DNA from: a virus
Virus record (IMG/VR): IMGVR_UViG_3300035204_000030
Span: 1-29,348 of that record
DNA: 29,348 bases
Direction: 5' to 3' (one strand)
Made by a program: the position numbers and the translations under genes. This document shows, piece by piece, positions 24,247-29,348 of this stretch. How positions within the stretch are numbered: position 1 is the first letter of the stretch; every line of letters begins with the position of its first letter. Under the pieces are notes generated by a model, which was not told the origin of the DNA, searched no databases, and saw nothing but the letters and a program-made list of their open reading frames with translations.

Positions 24247-25432
24247 TAAAGACTTGCAAGAGTACGAAGATAATATTAAAATGATGAAGAAAAAGGAAAT
24301 GAAACCTTGGCAAAAAGGATTTGATTTAGATTATCTAAAGAAGTTAGAAAAGAACTTTAATAGTTATAACGAGTATGCTCAACACGAATTAAGTAAGTTT
24401 AAAAAGAACAATATTGCTGAAGCATTGAGTAGAGATAATATTCAATTAATAGGTCCAGCACTTATCCACACAGAAGAAGTAAAGAGTAAAGTAAATATAT
24501 GGATGTTTCCAGGAGTACTTTTAGGTACGAAGTATCCAGGAGATTTACATATTAAACATTTAGGTTATACAGATGAACAAGATAGAAAAAATATTATCAC
24601 AACATTAACAGAAGATATAAGATACATAACTAAAAATGTATGGTTATTTATTAATGAAGAAAATCCTAACGATAAAGATATTGCTGAAAAAGCAGGATTT
24701 AAAAAAGTAGGTGCCAAATACAATTCAGTTGCAGATTTGATTGGTGTTTATTATAAAGATTCTAATAGTGCTTTAGAAGAAAGACAACACCCACATATTC
24801 CAACTTACGAAAAATATACATTAAAACCATTACAATTAACTTTTTCAGGAATAGTACCAATACTAGCAAAACAATTAGAAGAAAAAGCAATAGAGTTTAC
24901 TAATCATTATTCAAATTATAATAAAGAAAAAGCTTGGAGTGCTATATCATTAAGAGGTTATAGTCCTGATTGGAGATTTATTACCAAACCAATAGAAATG
25001 AATAAGAAGTGGCAAGAAGAAAACAAAGATAAAAAATTTAAACTACAAGATACAGAATTACGAAAAGAGTTTCCATTAGTTGAAGATATATTAGATTTCT
25101 TTCCAACTGAAATACACCGAGTTAGATTTATGAATTTGAAACCAGGTGATGGAGAACTTGAAAGACATACAGACCAAGTGGATCCAGACATAGGAATATC
25201 AAATGGAAGATTAATGAGATTACATATTCCTATTGCAACCAATTCAAAAGTAGAGTTTACAAGTTGGGGTATAACAGGAAGTAAAACAATTGTTAATATG
25301 GAAGAAGGACATTGTTGGTATTTGGATATAAGAAAACCACATAAAGCAATCAATGGTGGTAAAACTTGGAGAACTCATTTAGTAATAGATGTAGTTGCTA
25401 ATGAACAAATTAGAAGTATGTTATCAGTATGA
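24236..25432 (+). CDS. two-domain protein: GNAT-like N-terminal part and aspartyl/asparaginyl hydroxylase-like C-terminal domain
   Basis: The 398-residue protein appears to be a fusion. The C-terminal ~200 residues resemble the aspartyl/asparaginyl beta-hydroxylase family: H311 and D313 (ERHTDQVD), the strand RLMRLHIPI (325-333), EEGHCWYLDIRKPH with H369, and R379 in WRTHLVID. These would bind Fe(II) and 2-oxoglutarate. The N-terminal ~175 residues end in IAEKAGFKKVGAKYNSVADL followed by IGVYYKD, which looks like the last strands of a GNAT acyltransferase; the acetyl-CoA loop is not clear, so this part is tentative. Start may be 24236 or the next codon, also ATG (24239). The substrate is unknown; amino-acid or peptide hydroxylation is possible. 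Confidence 0.7.
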   Translation: MMSDKDLQEYEDNIKMMKKKEMKPWQKGFDLDYLKKLEKNFNSYNEYAQHELSKFKKNNIAEALSRDNIQLIGPALIHTEEVKSKVNIWMFPGVLLGTKYPGDLHIKHLGYTDEQDRKNIITTLTEDIRYITKNVWLFINEENPNDKDIAEKAGFKKVGAKYNSVADLIGVYYKDSNSALEERQHPHIPTYEKYTLKPLQLTFSGIVPILAKQLEEKAIEFTNHYSNYNKEKAWSAISLRGYSPDWRFITKPIEMNKKWQEENKDKKFKLQDTELRKEFPLVEDILDFFPTEIHRVRFMNLKPGDGELERHTDQVDPDIGISNGRLMRLHIPIATNSKVEFTSWGITGSKTIVNMEEGHCWYLDIRKPHKAINGGKTWRTHLVIDVVANEQIRSMLSV

Positions 25433-26184
25433 AAGCGTATGAGTTTCCAAAAGTAGAGATAGAACAACACGAAGGTATCTTTGTATTAAGAGACGATAAA
25501 CTAGAAGGTGGTTCTAAACGGAGATTTATTGATAGATATATCCGTGAAGAAATATCTAAAGGTGCAAATGAATTTGTATTTGGTGGTTGTCCTGCAACAG
25601 GATATGCCCAAATGTCATTACCTCTACAAGCAAAACAATATGGTGCTAAGGCAACTTTATTTATGGCAAAAAGAAGTTTAGATAACTTACACCCATACCA
25701 AAAGAAAGCGTTAGAATATGGTTGTGATATACGCTGGGTAAAAATGGGTATGTTAAATATAACACTATTTCACGCTAGAAAATATTACGAACAAGACACT
25801 TATCATAGAAGAAATTTTCCATTAGGATTAGAAGATGAAAGAGTACTACAAGATATAGAAGAATTAGGTAAACAAATTGCAGATGAATGGTCTGCTGAAA
25901 ACTTTTCAGAAATATGGACCGTAGGTTCTAGTGGTACTTTATCCAGAGGATTACAAAGAGCATTTCCGAAATTAGAAGTGCATTGTGTATCTGTAGGTCA
26001 CAGAATGAGTGAAAGAGAACTAGGTAGAGCAAAGTTTTATAAATCACCTTATAAATTTGACAAACCTATTAAGAAAGAAGAAGCGCCACCGTTTCCGTCT
26101 GCACCAACATATGACGCAAAGGCGTGGCCATTTATTAAACAATATGCAAAGCCAAGGGCTTTGTTCTGGAATGTAGGAGCATAA
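25429..26184 (+). CDS. fold-type II PLP-dependent enzyme (ACC deaminase/D-cysteine desulfhydrase-like)
   Basis: The 251-residue protein starts with an ATGA overlap on the preceding gene. VLRDDKLEGGSKRRF (19-33) matches the lysine region of the ACC deaminase/D-cysteine desulfhydrase group, with K30 as the likely PLP lysine. GGCPATGYAQMSLPLQAKQY follows, where family members have an Asn/Gln-rich substrate loop, and GSSGT (166-170) fits the PLP phosphate loop. At 251 residues it is shorter than the usual ~330, lacking part of the C-terminal region. The reaction cannot be fixed from sequence: deaminase, desulfhydrase, or another beta-elimination activity. It closes the cassette; an intergenic promoter follows. 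Confidence 0.65.
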   Translation: MKAYEFPKVEIEQHEGIFVLRDDKLEGGSKRRFIDRYIREEISKGANEFVFGGCPATGYAQMSLPLQAKQYGAKATLFMAKRSLDNLHPYQKKALEYGCDIRWVKMGMLNITLFHARKYYEQDTYHRRNFPLGLEDERVLQDIEELGKQIADEWSAENFSEIWTVGSSGTLSRGLQRAFPKLEVHCVSVGHRMSERELGRAKFYKSPYKFDKPIKKEEAPPFPSAPTYDAKAWPFIKQYAKPRALFWNVGA

Positions 26185-26199
26185 TACAAAAACCGCTTA

Positions 26200-26228
26200 T
26201 TGACAAATTAATTGAAAGCTGATAATAT
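26200..26228 (+). promoter_or_regulatory. sigma70-like promoter for the small-gene cluster at 26235
   Basis: TTGACA (26200-26205), 17-nt spacer and TAATAT (26223-26228). The -10 is weaker (4/6). The flank TTATTGAC is shared with the uvsY and gene 55 promoters. Predicted +1 falls on or next to the A of the ATG at 26235. Confidence 0.6.
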
Positions 26229-26234
26229 AGTAAT

Positions 26235-26387
26235 ATGATAAAAATAATAGATTATCTGATAGACAAATTAACCAAGTTAAGGAATAAACTAGATAGAAAT
26301 AACTTTGTATCTATGCCTTTAACAGATACACCACAGGACGAGTGGTTAAAAGGATATTGGAAATGGCGAAAGCAAAACAAAAAGTAA
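26235..26387 (+). CDS. small 50-residue protein, unknown
   Basis: The protein has an N-terminal helix (IKIIDYLIDKLTKLRNKLD) and a C-terminal basic aromatic end, DEWLKGYWKWRKQNKK. It begins directly after a host-type promoter with no room for a ribosome site. The end overlaps the next gene by 25 nt in another frame. I know of no function. The clean promoter-ATG arrangement and the following run of tightly spaced small genes support that it is real. Confidence 0.55.
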   Translation: MIKIIDYLIDKLTKLRNKLDRNNFVSMPLTDTPQDEWLKGYWKWRKQNKK

Positions 26388-26530
26388 GAGAAAAAATATA
26401 CGAGAGAAACCCTAACACAGGAGTTATTCGTTGGCGTTATGTAGGCGAAAGTCCTGATAAGTTTGGGTGGCCAAATTATGGAAGGATATTGAAAGATGGA
26501 AAAAAACGAAAGATACTTAAAAGCACTTGA
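26363..26530 (+). CDS. small basic protein, unknown
   Basis: I place the start at the ATG at 26363 (MAKAKQKVREKIYERNPNTG) because AGGA at 26351-26354 lies 8 nt upstream; an in-frame GTG at 26342 is less likely. The 55-residue product is Lys/Arg-rich with NTGVIRWRYVGESPDKFGWP in the centre. It overlaps its neighbours on both sides (25 nt before, 35 nt after). Function not recognised. Confidence 0.55.
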   Translation: MAKAKQKVREKIYERNPNTGVIRWRYVGESPDKFGWPNYGRILKDGKKRKILKST

Positions 26531-26687
26531 AAAAATGAAAAGTAAGAAACAAGTTAAAGTAGATAAAACAGACTATCAGGATATAGCAGATTGTATAAGA
26601 AGTGACCAAGTACCTGCTCCTGCAATAGTAGAATATTTTAGTGATAAACTATTCTACAAATGGTATTCAGATAAGTACTTTGTATGA
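26496..26687 (+). CDS. small protein, unknown
   Basis: The 63-residue protein has a good AAGGA site about 9 nt before the ATG. It is charged and probably helical (MEKNERYLKALEKMKSKKQV) with VDKTDYQDIADCIRSDQVPA and an aromatic C-terminus, FYKWYSDKYFV. It overlaps the previous gene by 35 nt and the next by an ATGA. Function not recognised. Confidence 0.6.
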   Translation: MEKNERYLKALEKMKSKKQVKVDKTDYQDIADCIRSDQVPAPAIVEYFSDKLFYKWYSDKYFV

Positions 26688-27022
26688 GCAACTTTAAAGA
26701 CAATTCTGGTTTAGAGAAAGAGAAACCTAAAATGTCTAAAGAAGAACGAGATAGATTAATGAAAGAGTTTTTAGAAAAAGGTGGTAAAGTACAGAAGTTA
26801 AGACCAGGTTATCCTATTAATGTTGGAAGTTTAGATAAGTCAAAGAAACCTAGATATACAAAACAAGAAGTTGAAAGTGGCAAAGATAAAGGTACAGCAC
26901 CAATGCCTGATTTATCTTCAAGACAACAAGAAGTATATGGTGGCACAACGGTTGAATATGGGAATAAGGTTCCTGTATATGAACCAGGTTACACAGGAGA
27001 TTATAGGAAGGATAAAGAATGA
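26684..27022 (+). CDS. hydrophilic protein, unknown
   Basis: The 112-residue protein is highly charged and low in hydrophobic residues, suggesting disorder. The N-terminus has KMSKEERDRLMKEFLEKGGK, then VQKLRPGYPINVGSLDKSKK, and a Gly/Tyr/Pro-containing tail. ATGA overlaps link it to the genes on both sides. No family recognised. Confidence 0.6.
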   Translation: MSNFKDNSGLEKEKPKMSKEERDRLMKEFLEKGGKVQKLRPGYPINVGSLDKSKKPRYTKQEVESGKDKGTAPMPDLSSRQQEVYGGTTVEYGNKVPVYEPGYTGDYRKDKE

Positions 27023-27207
27023 ATGCAATAGTACAGAAGATAGGTAAATGTCATAGTAAAGTATTTGGATATGTTTCTAAAAAAGCAAAAACAAGTAAGT
27101 GGTGGGCAATAGCATTAACCGTACTTGTTTTATATGAATTAGTAGAACACATAGTATATCCAATATTAGTACCTTGGTTATTATATTTAAATTTTTGGGC
27201 AGATTAA
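27019..27207 (+). CDS. small membrane protein, unknown
   Basis: The 62-residue protein has a basic N-terminal ~27 residues (KIGKCHSKVFGYVSKKAKTS) and then a hydrophobic stretch of about 32 residues (WWAIALTVLVLYELVEHIVY, continuing PILVPWLLYL), enough for one or two membrane passes. Positive-inside charge predicts a cytoplasmic N-terminus. A GGAAGGA-rich ribosome site precedes the ATG. A small holin- or antiholin-like role is possible, but no lysis gene is visible next to it. Confidence 0.6.
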   Translation: MNAIVQKIGKCHSKVFGYVSKKAKTSKWWAIALTVLVLYELVEHIVYPILVPWLLYLNFWAD

Positions 27208-27210
27208 ACA

Positions 27211-28356
27211 ATGAAGAAGTTAACAGATGTAAAGGGTAGTGCTACTTTAGGAGCTTTTGTAGATATTCAAGGTGAAGAGAATATTACAAGCAAAGGCAAT
27301 CTTAAAGGAGTGGTTACCGATGAAGCAGAACTAGAAAAGAATATACAAGAGGTATATGATTTCTGGCAAACAAAAGGTTTCCCTTATTATAGTACAGATG
27401 AGACTTGGAGAAAACAAAAGATGTCCAAGTTAAGAGCAGTTGATTGTAAGAATTTATTAACGCAAGATAATGTTATTAAGCCACACCAAGAAGGACTATC
27501 TTTAGCGTGGTCTTATATGCCACATAGTTTTGCTATTAGATGTGGTAAGATGAAAACTCCTATGGAGATATATGAAAGTGAAGAACATTTTAAAAAAGGA
27601 ATTAAGAAACTATTAACAGGTTCTTTTTTTGGCAAGTTTTCAGTAGACGATATAAAACCTTTATCATATGACATATATGGTAAAGAAACATATAGAAGTG
27701 ATTTAGCGAAACACAAAGCAGAAAGTACAATGAGGTCTTTATTAAGAAGATATACAGGAACTCAATGTGTATCTAATTTCAGACCTACGGCAGCCGCTTG
27801 TTTATATCAAAACTTTATGCAACCAGGTGAATTAGTATGGGATATGTCAATGGGATATGGTGGTCGTATATTAGGTGCTATTATATCTAATGTTAATTAT
27901 GTAGGTACTGACCCAGCAACATTAACATTTAAAGGATTAAAAGAGATTAAAGAAGAATTTGGTAATCCAAATAATCATTACTTCTTAAATAAACAAGGTA
28001 GTGAAACATTTAAACCTAAAGAGAATAGTTTAGACTTTGCATTTACAAGTCCACCTTATTTCAATTGGGAACAATATTCAGATGACGCTGACCAATCATT
28101 TAAAAACTTCTCAACCAATGAAGATTGGAACGAAGGATTTTTAAGACAGACAATTAAAAATGTTTATACTGGATTGAAACCTGGTAAGTATATGGGATTA
28201 AATGTAGCGAATATTAAGTCGCATAAAACCTTTGAAGATGATACGGTACGAATCGCTGTAGAAGAAGGATTTGAACATACTGATACATACAAGTTGCAGT
28301 TGTCCTCACAAGAATCGGGTGCTAAATACGAACCTGTGTTTATATTCAAAAAGTAA
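27211..28356 (+). CDS. solitary DNA methyltransferase (TSPPY type)
   Basis: The 381-residue protein has an SAM-binding motif I variant, VWDMSMGYGGRILGA (DMSMGYGG at 211-218), an acidic motif II region GTDPATLTF, and catalytic motif IV TSPPYFN (279-285), which marks amino-methyltransferases (N4-cytosine or N6-adenine). The first ~185 residues are an extra domain (FPYYSTDETWRKQKMSKLRA; SLAWSYMPHSFAIRCGKMKT) that may bind DNA or be catalytic in another way. No restriction partner is nearby, so it is probably an orphan methylase that protects or marks phage DNA. Whether the product is DNA-, RNA- or protein-directed is not proved by sequence. Confidence 0.75.
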   Translation: MKKLTDVKGSATLGAFVDIQGEENITSKGNLKGVVTDEAELEKNIQEVYDFWQTKGFPYYSTDETWRKQKMSKLRAVDCKNLLTQDNVIKPHQEGLSLAWSYMPHSFAIRCGKMKTPMEIYESEEHFKKGIKKLLTGSFFGKFSVDDIKPLSYDIYGKETYRSDLAKHKAESTMRSLLRRYTGTQCVSNFRPTAAACLYQNFMQPGELVWDMSMGYGGRILGAIISNVNYVGTDPATLTFKGLKEIKEEFGNPNNHYFLNKQGSETFKPKENSLDFAFTSPPYFNWEQYSDDADQSFKNFSTNEDWNEGFLRQTIKNVYTGLKPGKYMGLNVANIKSHKTFEDDTVRIAVEEGFEHTDTYKLQLSSQESGAKYEPVFIFKK

Positions 28357-28387
28357 AAACTCATATAAAACCGTGTTTTTTAGTGTG

Positions 28388-28471
28388 ATGTCTGTATCAT
28401 AGACATACGGAAATGCCACCCTCCGCCGTTCCTAGGGCGTTTAAATCGCATAAAATAAGGGAAATTAACGC
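28388..28471. other. GC-rich, foldable intergenic block
   Basis: Within a 154-nt gap (28357-28510), the section 28407-28440 is about 60% GC, far above its surroundings. It can form ATGTCT/AGACAT (28388-28393 with 28401-28406), then either CGGA/TCCG (28408-28411 with 28422-28425) or CGCC/GGCG (28424-28427 with 28436-28439), and a longer-range GCGTT/AACGC (28437-28441 with 28467-28471). No reading frame fits. It lies upstream of the early promoter at 28472, so it is not in that transcript's leader. It could be a 3' RNA of the methylase transcript, a small RNA, or a DNA site. Confidence 0.4.
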
Positions 28472-28500
28472 TTGACAATGAATTTGATTTATGGTAGGAT
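28472..28500 (+). promoter_or_regulatory. sigma70-like promoter for the metallopeptidase-like gene
   Basis: TTGACA (28472-28477), a 17-nt spacer and TAGGAT (28495-28500). Predicted +1 is near 28507, about 4 nt before the ATG at 28511. A late-like TATAAATG at 28505-28512 overlaps the start codon and could add late expression. Confidence 0.65.
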
Positions 28501-28510
28501 GTATCTATAA

Positions 28511-29347
28511 ATGATACAAAAAGGACACATAAAAAAAGATACTATCAATTTTGACCAGAAGTCAAACCTTGCAAAATTATTAGCCACAGAAAATATCACG
28601 GTTCAACACGACCAAGTTAAAACTGCTTCATTTAATTTAGAAGACAGGATTTTAACAATCCCTATATTTAAAAATCCAAAAGGTGCTGTATATGATATGT
28701 TAGTGGGACACGAAGTTTCACACGCATTACACACGCCACAAAAAGACTGGATTGACGCATTAAAAAAAGATGACTTAATGAAGATTAAAGATTACATTAA
28801 TGTTATTGAAGATGTTAGAATAGATAAAATGATACAGAAGAAGTATCCTGGATTAGTAAATGATTATAGAGACGGATTTCATATATTATGGAATGATAAT
28901 TTCTTTGGTTGTAAAGATAAAGACCTAAACAAAGAATTAATGTTGATTGATAAAATCAACTTGCATTTTAAATCTTCAAAAACTTTAGATATTAAATTTT
29001 CAAATGCTGATAAGTTATTTGTTAACCTTGTTGATAAGTGTAAAACATTTAAAGATGTTATAGAGGCAGCTAAAAAACTTGCAGAATGGCAAAAAAAAGA
29101 AAACGAAAAATTAGAGAAGTTACCAGATTTTGATAGCCACCCCCTAACTTTATCTTATGGAGAGAAACCTAAAGAAGAAGAAAACCAAGATGATAACGAA
29201 GGTTCTTCTCCATCAGATAAATCAGATGACGAAAAATCAGATATAGAAAAAGCTATAGAAGAAGCAAACGCAATTAAAAAAGAGGCAGAAGGTAAAAAAG
29301 ATTCAGAAGATAATGAGAAGTCAGGAAGTGCTGATAAAGATACTAAA
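28511..29347 (+). CDS. zinc metallopeptidase-like protein, N-terminal part (cut by window edge)
   Basis: The frame is open to the window end, giving 279 residues without a stop. HEVSHALHT (HExxH at 67-71) is a zinc-peptidase site. The following INVIEDVRIDKMIQKKYPG (from about 97) has the E-D pair expected for a third metal ligand in the metallopeptidase domain found with VWA/CobT-like proteins in T4-like phages. From about residue 210 the chain becomes acidic and Ser/Lys-rich (NQDDNEGSSPSDKSDDEKSD), like the linker in CobT-type proteins; a VWA domain may follow outside the window. No other ATG is available before residue 63, so I use 28511 even though no ribosome site precedes it. The target is unknown. 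Confidence 0.75.
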   Translation, partial: MIQKGHIKKDTINFDQKSNLAKLLATENITVQHDQVKTASFNLEDRILTIPIFKNPKGAVYDMLVGHEVSHALHTPQKDWIDALKKDDLMKIKDYINVIEDVRIDKMIQKKYPGLVNDYRDGFHILWNDNFFGCKDKDLNKELMLIDKINLHFKSSKTLDIKFSNADKLFVNLVDKCKTFKDVIEAAKKLAEWQKKENEKLEKLPDFDSHPLTLSYGEKPKEEENQDDNEGSSPSDKSDDEKSDIEKAIEEANAIKKEAEGKKDSEDNEKSGSADKDTK

Positions 29348-29348
29348 G

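Noticed and set aside
28423-28440. Possible tRNA T-arm (GTTCCTA between CGCC and GGCG)
   Set aside because: The loop length and stem do not fit a T-arm, and no acceptor, D or anticodon arms are found around it.
1-29348. CRISPR arrays, insertion sequences, integrase/attachment sites, tRNA genes, MotA-type middle promoters
   Set aside because: No repeated spacer units, transposase or integrase motifs, tRNA cloverleaf or clear MotA boxes were seen on either strand in the gaps; nothing supports a temperate lifestyle.

Overview
This window is part of an AT-rich, T4-like myovirus genome. The gene order and protein motifs match T4-type marine phages: neck and tail completion (13, 14, 15), terminase (16, 17), sheath, tube and portal (18, 19, 20), prohead core, protease and scaffold (21, 22), major capsid (23), then uvsY, uvsW, the late sigma factor 55, and recombination nuclease genes 47 and 46. 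Almost everything is on the + strand and tightly packed, often with 1-11 nt overlaps. The low GC, compact spacing and a C4-pathway 5-aminolevulinate synthase suggest an alphaproteobacterial host, possibly SAR11-like. That host call is inference.

Layout. 1-878: the 3' part of a 5-aminolevulinate synthase gene and a small membrane protein. 881-15540: the late virion module, with T4-type late promoters (TATAAATA or near variants) before genes 13, 18, possibly 20, the 11.9 kb gene and 22, and closed by a strong hairpin terminator after gene 23. 15550-16183: one more late tail gene whose promoter predicts a leaderless mRNA. 16199-26184: the recombination and late-transcription module, driven by host-like -35/-10 promoters before uvsY and gene 55. 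It continues without a gap from 46 into an accessory cassette: peptide deformylase, an unknown protein, a GNAT-like/aspartyl-hydroxylase-like fusion, and a fold-type II PLP enzyme. 26200-28356: a third promoter followed by small unknown proteins, a membrane protein and a solitary TSPPY-type DNA methyltransferase. 28357-28510: an unusually GC-rich, foldable intergenic stretch, then a fourth promoter. 28511-end: an HExxH metallopeptidase-like gene cut by the window edge.

How it works together. Host-type promoters would express recombination proteins (UvsY, UvsW, gp46/47) and gp55. gp55 would then direct RNA polymerase to the TATAAATA promoters of the virion genes. Metabolic genes (heme precursor synthesis, PLP chemistry, three 2-oxoglutarate-type oxygenases, deformylase) are scattered among these core genes.

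Points I found most worth checking: (1) predicted leaderless or near-leaderless starts at four promoter-proximal genes; (2) a divergent minus-strand promoter plus hairpin terminator between 18722-19219 and gene 55, suggesting a small RNA; (3) strong by-eye depletion of GATGC and CATGC with matching enrichment of GACGC and CACGC; (4) the GC-rich foldable block near 28.4 kb; (5) the accessory enzyme cassette.
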